Source: Campylobacter peloridis LMG 23910 | Lineage (GTDB): Bacteria > Campylobacterota > Campylobacteria > Campylobacterales > Campylobacteraceae | DNA: 64,000 bases | NCBI RefSeq assembly: GCF_000816785.1 | Contig: NZ_CP007766.1 | Coordinates: 1,178,001-1,242,000, forward strand | Reading direction: 5' to 3' | In this document: positions 38,697-46,810 of the stretch, in pieces | Numbering within the stretch: position 1 is the stretch's first letter | Layout of the letters: each line of letters begins with the position of its first letter | Notes under the pieces: model-generated | The model's input: only the letters and a program-made list of their open reading frames with translations | What the model was told of the DNA's origin: nothing | Databases searched by the model: none | Program-made: the position numbers and the translations under genes

Positions 38697-38700
38697 TAAT

Positions 38701-39129
38701 ATGCATTTTATTTTTATTTGTATTCATATAATTTGTGCTATATTTTTTATAGCTTATGTGTTTTTTGATGTGTGTGTTTATAGTTTTGCTTATAAACACG
38801 AAAGCAAAGATGATTGCGATAAAATCAAAAAAGCTTATACTAAATCAAGTATTTTTATTTTTGCTAGCATTTTTATCTTGCTTTTACTTAGCGGAATTTA
38901 TCTTTTGAGTTTTTATGAAATTAATTCTTTTTGGGATTTTTTTACAAGTAATTTTGGTATATTTTTATTTACCAAACTTTTATTGCTAGCAATAATGTTG
39001 ATTTTAACTTGTTATTCTTTATTTTTTACAAAATTTCTAAAAAGAAAAGATCCATTAAAATCTCACTTAATTGCGTTAATTTTATGTATTTTAATAATCA
39101 TTTGTGCAAAAGCGATGTTATATTTTTAA
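38701..39129 (+). CDS. Four-helix membrane protein, possibly CopD-like
   Basis: A 142-residue membrane protein with four hydrophobic segments (about residues 2-24, 48-68, 80-100 and 120-140). I chose the ATG at 38701 because AAGGAG sits ideally before it; an ATG 21 bases earlier would lie upstream of that site. His8 or so in CIHIICAIFFIAYV resembles the first helix of CopD-like or small haem-binding membrane proteins, but only weakly. No other conserved motif is visible. The function remains open. Confidence 0.7.
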   Translation: MHFIFICIHIICAIFFIAYVFFDVCVYSFAYKHESKDDCDKIKKAYTKSSIFIFASIFILLLLSGIYLLSFYEINSFWDFFTSNFGIFLFTKLLLLAIMLILTCYSLFFTKFLKRKDPLKSHLIALILCILIIICAKAMLYF

Positions 39130-39178
39130 TACATTAAAACTAAGCTTATATTATTAGTTTAAAAATTAAAGGTTGTTT

Positions 39179-39790
39179 ATGCTTGGTGATATTATTGATT
39201 TTTTACTTACACTTGCAAAAGATTGGGGTTATTGGGGAATTATTTTTCTTATGTTTGTAGAAAGTTCCTTTTTTCCTTTTCCTAGTGAAGTGGTAATGAT
39301 ACCTGCTGGATACTTAGCTCATCAAAATGAACTTAATTTTTGGCTATGTTTGTTTTGCGGAACTTTCGGAGCACTTTTAGGAGCTTTACTAAATTATTAT
39401 TTATGTTATTTTTTAGGACGCAATATAGTTTTGAAAATATGCAAATATTTTGGGGTTAATGAAGCAAAATTTACCAAATTTGAAGAGTTTTTCAACAAAC
39501 ATGGGGAAATATCCACTTTTAGTGGAAGATTAATCCCTGGTTTAAGACAATATATCTCCCTACCCGCTGGACTTGCAAGAATGAATTTAAAAAAATTTAT
39601 ATTTTACACAAGTTTAGGAGCTGGAATTTGGTGTTTAATTTTACTCATACTAGGATATATTTTAGGTAAAAATGAAGATTTAATCAAAGAATATTTACAT
39701 TTAGTTATCATTGCTTGCATTGTCTTTACTGGAGCGATTTTAGTTATTTATTTTTACATTCAAAAAAGGAAAAATAATACCATAAGTTAA
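39179..39790 (+). CDS. DedA-family membrane protein
   Basis: A 203-residue DedA/VTT protein. The family includes lipid scramblases and flippases such as those for undecaprenyl phosphate and phosphatidylethanolamine. Motifs: FVESSFFPFPSEVVMIPAGY near residue 28, GALLNYYLCYFLGRN near 70, and the re-entrant FSGRLIPGLRQYISLPAGLARM near 113, with the conserved Arg residues. I use the ATG at 39179, six bases after AAAGG, not the TTG two codons earlier. A strong terminator follows. Equivalent of Cj1168c. Confidence 0.9.
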   Translation: MLGDIIDFLLTLAKDWGYWGIIFLMFVESSFFPFPSEVVMIPAGYLAHQNELNFWLCLFCGTFGALLGALLNYYLCYFLGRNIVLKICKYFGVNEAKFTKFEEFFNKHGEISTFSGRLIPGLRQYISLPAGLARMNLKKFIFYTSLGAGIWCLILLILGYILGKNEDLIKEYLHLVIIACIVFTGAILVIYFYIQKRKNNTIS

Positions 39791-39837
39791 AATTAACATA
39801 AGTTACCTTGCTTTAAGAGTTAATTTTAACTTTTTTT
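39786..39837 (+). terminator. Rho-independent terminator after dedA
   Basis: GTTAAAATTAAC (39786-39797) and its exact complement (39819-39830) are separated by 21 bases and followed by seven T residues (39831-39837). It begins within the last dedA codons. Confidence 0.7.
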
Positions 39838-39957
39838 ATTCAATACAAGCAATTAAAGAGAATTAATCTTTTTTATTTTCTAAAAATATTTCAAATTTAT
39901 AATACTTTATATTTTAAATTTGATAAAATCTTGAGAAAATTATTTTAAAGTAAATTT

Positions 39958-40734
39958 ATGAAAAAACCATCTATTCAGAATTTAACTAATTTTTTAATTG
40001 ACTATATCAGTGTTTTTTTAAGTGCAGGAACATACACAGCAAGAGTTTCAAAATGTGTTGGAAGAATAGCTAATGCTTATGGTTATGAAATTAATATGAA
40101 TTTTTTCTTCCATCATACCACACTAAATATTTTTGATAAAGATGATAATTCCATACAAAGAACTTACATTATACCTAATAAACACAATCATATTAACTTT
40201 AAACTTATTTTAGAACTTAGCGCATTAAGTTGGCAAATTCATGATCATCGATTTAATCTTGAAGAAGCCAAAGAATCTTTTAACAGGCTAATTCAAACTA
40301 AAAAAACTCCTTTTTTTGCTAGTTTATTATTAGTATCTATTGCAAATTCAGCTTTTTGCAAACTTTTTGGTGGAGACTTTTATGGGTGCTTATTTGTTTT
40401 TTTAGCCACTTTAATAGGATTTAGTTTAAGAGTTTTATTTACTAAAATAAAAATTGATTTAAGAATCCAATACATTCTTTGTTCTTTTTTATCTTCTTTT
40501 ATTGTATTTTTTGGAGTAGATTTAAAACTCATACAAGAAGCAAGCGTTGCTTTGGGTTCTAGTATATTATATTTAATACCTGGAGTTTATTTTATAAATT
40601 CTATTATTGATATTTTAAAAGATCATATACTAATGGGACTTAGTCGTATTATTAGTGTGGTGATATTAGTTTGTTGTATTGCTATTGGAATTTATACTAC
40701 ATTAAGTATTAGTGATTTTGGAATTTTAAGATGA
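39958..40734 (+). CDS. Threonine/serine exporter family, large subunit (YjjP/ThrE N-terminal type)
   Basis: A 258-residue protein of the split ThrE family. A soluble N-terminal part (DUF1212) of about 120 residues, with FLSAGTYTARVSKCVGRIA, precedes five membrane segments including LYLIPGVYFINSIIDIL near residue 205. It overlaps the next gene by 4 nt (ATGA). Family members export threonine, serine or succinate; the substrate here is not determined. About 160 bp of AT-rich DNA upstream holds the dedA terminator and, presumably, the promoter. Equivalent of Cj1166c. Confidence 0.88.
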   Translation: MKKPSIQNLTNFLIDYISVFLSAGTYTARVSKCVGRIANAYGYEINMNFFFHHTTLNIFDKDDNSIQRTYIIPNKHNHINFKLILELSALSWQIHDHRFNLEEAKESFNRLIQTKKTPFFASLLLVSIANSAFCKLFGGDFYGCLFVFLATLIGFSLRVLFTKIKIDLRIQYILCSFLSSFIVFFGVDLKLIQEASVALGSSILYLIPGVYFINSIIDILKDHILMGLSRIISVVILVCCIAIGIYTTLSISDFGILR

Positions 40735-41240
40735 TTGATTATTCTTCTATACTTTGGGATATGTTTTTTGCGGCTTTAACAGGATTTGGTTTTGCTTATA
40801 TATGCAATCCTCCATTTAAAACCCTTATACTTTCAGCTTTATTAGCTGCTATTGCTCATGGATTACGCTTTACTCTTATGGGCTACTTTGGATTTCAAAC
40901 TTTGGCGATTGCTACTTTTATTGCCTCTTTTAGTATAGGATGTTTAGGCTTGATTTTAGCAAAAATTTTTAAAACCCCTGCCGAGATTATTGCTTTTCCA
41001 GCGCTTATTCCTATGATACCTGGAATTTATGCTTATAAAGCTATTTTGTATTTGATTTCTTTCATACGATCTGAAAATATAAATGAAAAAACTAATTTTT
41101 TAATACAATTTTTTGACTATTTTTTTACAACACTTTCAGTAACATTAGCTTTAGCAATAGGTGTTAGCGTTACATTGCTTTTATTTTTTGAACAAAGTTT
41201 TATGATGACAAGAAGTATTAAAAAGAAAAATCACAATTAA
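40731..41240 (+). CDS. Threonine/serine exporter family, small subunit (YjjB/DUF3815 type)
   Basis: A 169-residue membrane protein with about five segments and the family motif IAFPALIPMIPGIYAYKAIL near residue 86, mirroring the PG-Y motif of the larger subunit. It starts inside the stop of the preceding gene. The two chains together correspond to one full ThrE exporter. The C terminus ends in a basic cluster and overlaps the terminator shared with argS. Equivalent of Cj1165c. Confidence 0.88.
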   Translation: MIDYSSILWDMFFAALTGFGFAYICNPPFKTLILSALLAAIAHGLRFTLMGYFGFQTLAIATFIASFSIGCLGLILAKIFKTPAEIIAFPALIPMIPGIYAYKAILYLISFIRSENINEKTNFLIQFFDYFFTTLSVTLALAIGVSVTLLLFFEQSFMMTRSIKKKNHN

Positions 41241-41254
41241 TACTAATTGTGATT
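41229..41254. terminator. Bidirectional terminator between the ThrE-type genes and argS
   Basis: AATCACAATTA (41229-41239) and TAATTGTGATT (41244-41254) form perfect 11-bp arms with a 4-base loop. The stem overlaps the C-terminal codons of both convergent genes, and T-rich sequence follows on the plus strand. Confidence 0.72.
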
Positions 41255-42838
41255 CATTTTATTTTTAGCCTCTATCCCCATCAAAGAAAAAGCTGTCTTT
41301 ATACTCAAAGCACACACAGCAAAAAGTTTTAAAAGCTCATCTTCATTAGTGGAACCTACAACTTTATTTTCATTATAAAATTTATGAAATAAAGAAGCTA
41401 AATTCTTTAAATAATCAGGAATTTTTTGCAAAGACCTTGATTCAAAAGCATCATTTAATACTGCTTTTAAATTCAAACTCTCAAACAAAAGATTCATACC
41501 ATCTTCATTTAAATTTTCAATCTTAACATCTATAACATCATTAACGCTTTTGTTTGCTTTAGCAAAAACTTGATGAATTCTTGCATGTGCATAGTTGATA
41601 TAATACACAGGATTTGAACTATCTTCTTTTTTAAACTCATCTATATCAAATTCTAAATGCGTATCACACTTTTTACTAATAAATATATATCTTAGCACAT
41701 CACTTCCAAGCTCTTCAACAACATCGCTCATTAAGATAAAATTTCCTGCTCTCTTGCTCATTTTATAAGGAGCACCATTTTTTAAAAGTGACACCATTTG
41801 CGCTAAGATGATTTCTAAATTATTGCTATTAAAACCTAAAAATTCCATAGCCGCTTTCATCCTAGCTATATAACCATGATGATCAGCTCCCCAAATATTA
41901 ATACACTTATCATAACCTCGACTCATTTTATCTTTATGATAAACTATATCAGCGGCTAAATAAGTTCCCTTGCCATCATCTTTAATAATCACACGATCTT
42001 TTTCATCACTCTTAAGAGTAGATGCAAGCCAAATTTTTCCATCTTTTTCGTAAATACCATTGTGAGCTTTTAAAGCTTTTAAAGTATTTTCTAACTCATC
42101 ATAATAACTAGTTTCACTCACATAAGTATCGATAAAAATCTTTGCATCAGCTAAATTTTGCTTAATAATTTTTAGCATTTTATCCTTAGCCCAAATGGCT
42201 AGTTTAGAAATATTTTCTTCTATAAAAAAATCTTTGTCAAATTCATTAAAAGCTTCTTTTGCAAGATCTATGATATATTCGCCCTTGTAGTATTCCTCAG
42301 GATAAACTACTTCTTCATTTAAGCAATGTTCTTTGAGTGCAAGCAAAATAGAAAGCCCTAAAAGATAAATTTGATTACCCGCATCATTAACATAATATTC
42401 TGTATCAAATTTATATCCTAAATGCTTTGCAACCCTGCTTAAAGTATCACCAAAAATAGCTCCCCTAGCATGGCCTATATGCAAAGGGCCTGTTGGATTT
42501 GCACTCACATACTCAAGTAAAAAACTTTGCTCTTTTTTATCATCTTTAGCAAAATCTTCACCATCATTTAAAGCTTTAGTAGCCAAAGAATTCAAAAAAG
42601 ATTTTGAAAGCTTGAAATTTACATACCCATTAAGCGCTTCTACGCTTTCAAAACAATCACAATCTTTTAATTTCTCAGCAAGATCCTTAGCTATTATCAT
42701 AGGATTTTGTCTTAATTCTTTAGCTAAAGAAAAAGCCAAAGGCGTAGCAAAATGTGCTAAATTTTTATTTTTAGGACTTTCTAAAATAATTTCTTTTCCT
42801 AATTTTTCTTTAATTTTTTGATAAACCAAAGTCTTCAA
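41243..42838 (-). CDS. argS: Arginyl-tRNA synthetase
   Basis: Class I synthetase of 531 residues. HIGH motif in GPLHIGHARGAIFGD near residue 119, KMSKR loop in PYKMSKRAGNFILM near 360, and the C-terminal anticodon-binding end with DALRYIFISKK-like and NYAHARIHQVF segments. The start is a TTG at 42838 (MKTLVYQKIKEKL) eight bases after AAGG; the next ATG is past residue 45 and would remove conserved sequence. tatA lies 10 nt upstream. Equivalent of Cj1175c. Confidence 0.95.
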   Translation of the reverse strand: MKTLVYQKIKEKLGKEIILESPKNKNLAHFATPLAFSLAKELRQNPMIIAKDLAEKLKDCDCFESVEALNGYVNFKLSKSFLNSLATKALNDGEDFAKDDKKEQSFLLEYVSANPTGPLHIGHARGAIFGDTLSRVAKHLGYKFDTEYYVNDAGNQIYLLGLSILLALKEHCLNEEVVYPEEYYKGEYIIDLAKEAFNEFDKDFFIEENISKLAIWAKDKMLKIIKQNLADAKIFIDTYVSETSYYDELENTLKALKAHNGIYEKDGKIWLASTLKSDEKDRVIIKDDGKGTYLAADIVYHKDKMSRGYDKCINIWGADHHGYIARMKAAMEFLGFNSNNLEIILAQMVSLLKNGAPYKMSKRAGNFILMSDVVEELGSDVLRYIFISKKCDTHLEFDIDEFKKEDSSNPVYYINYAHARIHQVFAKANKSVNDVIDVKIENLNEDGMNLLFESLNLKAVLNDAFESRSLQKIPDYLKNLASLFHKFYNENKVVGSTNEDELLKLFAVCALSIKTAFSLMGIEAKNKMNHN

Positions 42839-42848
42839 AATATAAACC

Positions 42849-43085
42849 TTAAGCTTTTTTTACTTCTTCATTTTCTTTTGCAAGAATATCTTTTTCATTG
42901 ATTTTTTCTATTTTTTGTGCATCATCTTGCACTATTTTTTTATCATCTTCGGTATTCATTTCATCTTTAAAAGTTTTAATACCCTTCCCAAGACCCTTAG
43001 CAAGCTCTGGAATTTTTTTTGCTCCAAAAAGTAACACTACAATAAGTAGTATAATCAACCATTGAGTTCCACTTGGCATATGCAT
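42849..43085 (-). CDS. tatA: Sec-independent translocase protein TatA
   Basis: Pore-forming subunit of the twin-arginine system. A 78-residue protein with an N-terminal membrane helix [20 protein letters not shown], the hinge FGAKKIP, an amphipathic helix [16 protein letters not shown] and an acidic tail. Met1 or Met3 could be the start. It lies between gmk and argS. Tat substrates predicted in this same window include MsrP, the large flavoprotein and the Rieske protein. tatB and tatC are elsewhere. Confidence 0.95.
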   Translation of the reverse strand: MHMPSGTQWLIILLIVVLLFGAKKIPELAKGLGKGIKTFKDEMNTEDDKKIVQDDAQKIEKINEKDILAKENEEVKKA

Positions 43086-43086
43086 T

Positions 43087-43701
43087 TTAATCTCCTTTAT
43101 TCCATTGATTTTGGATTTTTTTTAAATTATACTTTTTACTTTTTAATTTTGAGGCCTCAAAAATAGCCTCTAATTGCTTATAGCTTTTTTCAAGATCATC
43201 GTTAATGATTAAAAAATCATATTGATCCAAATAAGCCATTTCTTCACTAGCATTTTCCAATCTTTTGCTAATATCTTCTATTTTATCAGTATTTCGCTTA
43301 AGCAATCTTTTTTCAAGCTCATTTTTGTTTTTAGTTGTGATAAAAACAGAAGTGATATATTCAGGCATTTTTTCTTTAGCTATACAAAAACCTTGTACAT
43401 CTATATCAAAAATAACACTTTTACCTTCTTTTAATGCTTTTTCTACGGGTACTAAAGAAGTCCCGTAATAATTTTTATGCACCAAGGCCCATTCTAAAAA
43501 TTCACCCTTTTCTATACCCTTTTTAAATTCATCTTCACTAACAAAAAAATAATCCTCTCCATTTTTTTCATTAGCTCTTGGAGATCTAGTTGTACTTGAT
43601 ATAGAAAAATAAATATTGTCTTTTTCCTTAAAAAGCCTTTGAAGCAAAGTGCTTTTACCTGCACCACTTGGACCTGAAATTACTAAAATTTGACCACTCA
43701 A
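43087..43701 (-). CDS. gmk: Guanylate kinase
   Basis: Phosphorylates GMP to GDP. Walker [12 protein letters not shown] begins near residue 9, the GMP-binding segment [19 protein letters not shown] near 38, and [17 protein letters not shown] near 134. The start codon is TTG at 43701: an in-frame stop lies two codons upstream and no ATG follows before the P-loop. It overlaps the stop of the acidic protein gene by 4 nt (TTGA), so it is probably coupled to it. The 204-residue length is normal. Confidence 0.95.
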   Translation of the reverse strand: MSGQILVISGPSGAGKSTLLQRLFKEKDNIYFSISSTTRSPRANEKNGEDYFFVSEDEFKKGIEKGEFLEWALVHKNYYGTSLVPVEKALKEGKSVIFDIDVQGFCIAKEKMPEYITSVFITTKNKNELEKRLLKRNTDKIEDISKRLENASEEMAYLDQYDFLIINDDLEKSYKQLEAIFEASKLKSKKYNLKKIQNQWNKGD

Positions 43702-44507
43702 TGTTTATTACTCTCATCAAAACTTATGTTAATGTTTATATTCATTTTCATACCTTTTAAGGCTGCCTTTAAAGTATCATCTGTAATACTTGATGTGATA
43801 GTTTGTGCTATACTTTTGCTTAATTCATTTACCATCTCATCCTCTTGATTGGTTTGTGTTTCATCAATCGCATATTCATCTTTTTCTATAAGGCTTATTG
43901 TATTTTTTTCCTCATTTACAATTTCCTCACCTAAAGCTAGTTTAATATCATTTTCATTTAAATTTGCAAATTCATCTTTATCATCTTCTAAAACTGCGCT
44001 CATATTTTCCTCTATATTTTCCTCTATATTTTCCTCTATATTTTCCTCTATATTTTCCTCTATATTTTCCTCTATATTTTCCTCTATATTTTCCTCTATA
44101 TTTTCCTCTATATTTTCCTCTATATTTTCCTCTATATTTTCCTCTATATTTTCCTCACCTAAAATACTTTCATCAAAATCTAATTCTTCATTATTATCTT
44201 CACCTTCTATATTTAGCTCTTGTTCTAAATTTTCATCTGTGTTACTAAATTCCTCATCAAGTTCATCAATAGCCGCAAGTTCTTCTTTTATTTTATCTTG
44301 GGTGCTTAACTCTTCATCCTCAAATTCCATTTTTTCGCTTTTATCTTCCATTGATAATTCTTCAACTTGAGGCTCATTTTCGATTTCAGCTTCTATTTTT
44401 TCATTATACTCACCTATAAATTGAGCATCTTGAGGTAAGTCGTCAAAATTTATTTCTTTTTCTGCAATTTCTTCTACCTTAGGAATTTCTTCTTCAAAAT
44501 TTTCCAT
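43698..44507 (-). CDS. Highly acidic EENI-repeat protein, 3' part of a frameshifted gene
   Basis: A 269-residue frame, extremely rich in Glu, Asp and Asn. It has an acidic spacer, a 13-copy EEN-Ile/Met array (DNA repeat 44002-44156), a second acidic spacer, and a non-repetitive tail with DDTLKAALKGMKMNINI that looks like a small folded element. The ATG at 44507 has no convincing ribosome binding site and lies 13 nt inside the upstream frame. Restoring 2 nt in the upstream repeat array fuses this frame with the 44494-45354 frame into one 552-residue protein. So this is probably the C-terminal half of a broken gene, not an independent one. It corresponds in position to the acidic protein Cj1178c before gmk. 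Function unknown. Confidence 0.75.
   Translation of the reverse strand: MENFEEEIPKVEEIAEKEINFDDLPQDAQFIGEYNEKIEAEIENEPQVEELSMEDKSEKMEFEDEELSTQDKIKEELAAIDELDEEFSNTDENLEQELNIEGEDNNEELDFDESILGEENIEENIEENIEENIEENIEENIEENIEENIEENIEENIEENIEENIEENMSAVLEDDKDEFANLNENDIKLALGEEIVNEEKNTISLIEKDEYAIDETQTNQEDEMVNELSKSIAQTITSSITDDTLKAALKGMKMNININISFDESNKH
44002..44156 (-). repeat. Tandem array A, 12-bp unit, 13 copies
   Basis: Thirteen units of plus-strand ATTTTCCTCTAT, spaced exactly 12 bases from 44004 to 44148, encode Glu-Glu-Asn-Ile on the minus strand as GAG-GAA-AAT-ATA. Units are identical except at the ends. Whole-unit slippage keeps the frame, so length can vary without inactivating the gene. Confidence 0.95.
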
Positions 44508-45354
44508 TGCCGCGGTATTTTCTTCTATATTTTCTTCTATATTTTTCTATATTTTCTTCTATATTTTCTTCTATATTTTCTTCTATATTTTCTTCTATAT
44601 TTTCTTCTATATTTTCTTCTATATTTTCTTCTATATTTTCTTCTATATTTTCTTCTATATTTTCTTCTATATTTTCTTCTATATTTTCTTCTATATTTTC
44701 TTCTATATTTTCTTCTATATTTTCTTCTATATTTTCTTCTATATTTTCTTCTATATTTTCTTCTATATTTTCTTCTATATTTTCTTCTATATTTTCTTCT
44801 ATATTTTCTTCTATATTTTCTTCTATATTTTCTTCTATATTTTCTTCTATATTTTCTTCTATATTTTCTTCTATATTTTCTTCTATATTTTCTTCTATAT
44901 TAATACCTTCTAATAATTCATTTCCATCTAAAGGAGTATTATCCATAAGCAATTCATCTTCTTTTTCTTCATCAAAATTTAACAAATCTTCATTAAAATC
45001 TTCTTCTTTATTATCTTCTTCATCTGCAGTATCTGTATTTTGAGAAATTAAATTTTCTATAGCATTATCACCATTTAAAAGTTCAATGAAATCTGTAGGT
45101 AAAAATGGTTTATGCAAACACTCCAAACCCTCTTTGCCTTCTTGATTTCTTGGTAATAAATAAATCAATCTTTCACATTTTGTTTGTAAATTTTCTAAAT
45201 CAACTTCCATTTCATGATCAACAATAATAATATCATAAAAACCTATTTCCTCATCCAAATTTGACATTTCGGTAAATTCATAACCTAATTTTTGCACACC
45301 CAAACTAACTAGTTTAGATACAGCAACATTAGAATTTATTAGCAAAACTTTCAT
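44494..45354 (-). CDS. Receiver-like domain plus EENI repeats, 5' part of a frameshifted acidic gene
   Basis: From the ATG at 45354 (GGAGA seven bases upstream; a TTG four codons earlier is less likely) the first 95 residues resemble a CheY-type receiver fold: strand KVLLINSN, strand DIIIVDHEM with Asp in the phosphoacceptor position, strand RLIYLLP, and CLHKPFLPTDFIELL with the Lys-Pro motif. The acidic pair of strand 1 is missing, so phosphorylation is doubtful. An acidic linker and about 29 EENI units follow. A 10-nt unit at 44541-44550 then shifts the frame, giving KYRRKYRRKYRGNGKF and a stop. The basic tail is clearly out of frame. It is the first gene of the leftward gmk-tatA-argS run. 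Confidence 0.75.
   Translation of the reverse strand: MKVLLINSNVAVSKLVSLGVQKLGYEFTEMSNLDEEIGFYDIIIVDHEMEVDLENLQTKCERLIYLLPRNQEGKEGLECLHKPFLPTDFIELLNGDNAIENLISQNTDTADEEDNKEEDFNEDLLNFDEEKEDELLMDNTPLDGNELLEGINIEENIEENIEENIEENIEENIEENIEENIEENIEENIEENIEENIEENIEENIEENIEENIEENIEENIEENIEENIEENIEENIEENIEENIEENIEENIEENIEENIEENIEENIEKYRRKYRRKYRGNGKF
44517..44898 (-). repeat. Tandem array B, 12-bp unit, about 32 copies with one 10-bp unit
   Basis: Plus-strand unit ATTTTCTTCTAT (minus strand GAA-GAA-AAT-ATA, Glu-Glu-Asn-Ile). There are units at 44517 and 44529, a shortened ATTTTTCTAT at 44541-44550, then 29 regular units starting every 12 bases from 44551 to 44887. It differs from array A by one synonymous base (GAA for GAG) in every unit. 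The short unit is the cause of the frameshift. Confidence 0.95.
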
Positions 45355-45414
45355 ATCTATCTCCAAAAAAAATAAACAATATCTTATTGTAAAACATTTT
45401 TAATTATTTATTGC

Positions 45415-46185
45415 TTATATATTGAAAAATAATAATTCCATATGTTCAAAACCTTTTATAATTAAACTTTTAAAATATTGCATCATAATAATCAAAATTG
45501 CTATTAAAACAGCAAATGATAAAAATATTTTTATAGGATAACCAACCACCAGAAGGTTAAATTGTGGCATAGTTTTCATTAACATTCCAAAAATCACATC
45601 CGACAATAAAGAAATGGCTAAAATTGGAAATGCCATAGAAAAACCTAACACAAAAATATTCACCATAGCTTTGTTTAAATATAACATTAAATTTTCATGA
45701 GGATAAAATCCACCTAAACTAATATATTCCAATGAATTCGATAAAAAAAGCAATACTAGATGATGTCCGTCAAAGGCCAAAAAAATTAATAATGCTAATA
45801 AATTAAGTACTTGGGAAATCACTGGGGAATTAACACCTGTACTAGGATCCATCACGCTAGCCATAGAAAATCCCATAGTAAATGAAATTTGTTCACCAGC
45901 CATTTGCAATATGGCAAAAATCATTTGTAAAATAAGTCCTGATATCATACCAAATATCACTTCACTTAGAAGGTATAAAATAAAAAAAGAATCAGGTGAA
46001 TTTCCTTCAAGCTTTGCCAAAGGATATAAAAACATAGTTAAAAACAAAGCTAAGGTTGTTTTAACTACCAAAGGAATGCTATTATGCGAAAAAAAAGGAA
46101 AAAAAACAATCAAACCACTCATTCTTGCAAATAAAAGCATGAATATCACAACATTATTATCACCTAAATACTTAACAAATTCCAT
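45415..46185 (-). CDS. fliR: Flagellar export apparatus protein FliR
   Basis: Core membrane component of the flagellar type III export gate, with FliP and FliQ. A 256-residue protein with about six membrane segments and family features RMSGLIVFFPFFSHNSIP near residue 22 and AILQMAGEQISFTMGFSMASVMDP near 90. A QFNLLVVGYPIKIFLSF stretch lies near the C terminus. It overlaps the upstream ABC gene by 14 nt and ends 60 nt before the acidic gene. Equivalent of Cj1179c. Confidence 0.93.
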   Translation of the reverse strand: MEFVKYLGDNNVVIFMLLFARMSGLIVFFPFFSHNSIPLVVKTTLALFLTMFLYPLAKLEGNSPDSFFILYLLSEVIFGMISGLILQMIFAILQMAGEQISFTMGFSMASVMDPSTGVNSPVISQVLNLLALLIFLAFDGHHLVLLFLSNSLEYISLGGFYPHENLMLYLNKAMVNIFVLGFSMAFPILAISLLSDVIFGMLMKTMPQFNLLVVGYPIKIFLSFAVLIAILIIMMQYFKSLIIKGFEHMELLFFNI

Positions 46186-46807
46186 GATTACTTAAACAAT
46201 AAACCTTATCACATTTTTTTGCAAGTTCTTGATCATGAGTGATAAAAACTAAAATTCCATTATTTTCTTTTACATATTCAATTAATATATCTATTACATT
46301 TAAAGCATTTTTATAATCTAAATTTCCAGTAGCCTCATCAGCAAATATTACCTTGGGTTTTTTACTTAAAACTCTTGCTATACTTATTCTTTGTTGCTGA
46401 CCACCACTTAATTTGGTAATTTTTTGTTCCATTAAATCAGCAATACCAAGCTTTTCTAAAAGATTAAAATCCATACTTTGATTACTTAAGATACTAGCAA
46501 GTTCAATATTCTCAGAAGCTAAAAACCCTTTAAACAAATAATGCATTTGAAAAATAATACCAAAATCATTTCTTCTAATTTTTAATAAATCATCATCGTT
46601 TAAAGCATATAAATCTTGATTATTATAAAAAATTTTTCCATTTTGTGGTTTTAAAAGAGTGGATAATATATGCAAAAGAGTGGATTTCCCGCATCCACTG
46701 CTTCCTTGTATTGCTATACAATCTTTTGCATTAAAAATAAAATTTAAATTTTTAAAAAGCGGAATATCGAAACTATGTCCTAAATTTTCCGCTTTTAAAG
46801 TGATCAT
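46172..46807 (-). CDS. LolD-like ABC transporter ATP-binding protein
   Basis: A 211-residue ATPase of the LolD/MacB/FtsE group. Walker A GSSGCGKSTLL near residue 35, signature LSGGQQQRISIARVLS near 137, Walker B KVIFADEATGNLD near 155, and the H-loop VFITHDQELAK near 193. No permease gene with LolC/E- or FtsX-type helices is next to it, so its partner must be encoded elsewhere. It sits between tsf and fliR, with a 3-nt gap to tsf and a 14-nt overlap with fliR. Equivalent of Cj1180c. Confidence 0.88.
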   Translation of the reverse strand: MITLKAENLGHSFDIPLFKNLNFIFNAKDCIAIQGSSGCGKSTLLHILSTLLKPQNGKIFYNNQDLYALNDDDLLKIRRNDFGIIFQMHYLFKGFLASENIELASILSNQSMDFNLLEKLGIADLMEQKITKLSGGQQQRISIARVLSKKPKVIFADEATGNLDYKNALNVIDILIEYVKENNGILVFITHDQELAKKCDKVYCLSNHGIC

Positions 46808-46810
46808 TAT

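Noticed and set aside
43849..44370. Plus-strand open frame with SSIF repeats over array A
   Set aside because: It is the antisense of a 12-bp array, which leaves all frames open. No ribosome site, and the coding strand is set by the flanking acidic domains.
43998..44900. CRISPR array
   Set aside because: Units are 12 bp, contiguous and identical, with no spacers, and they encode a peptide repeat in frame. No cas genes in the window.
44507..45043. Plus-strand SSIF/FLLYF repeat frame over array B
   Set aside because: Same artefact of a 12-bp repeat; composition and lack of a start signal argue against a gene.
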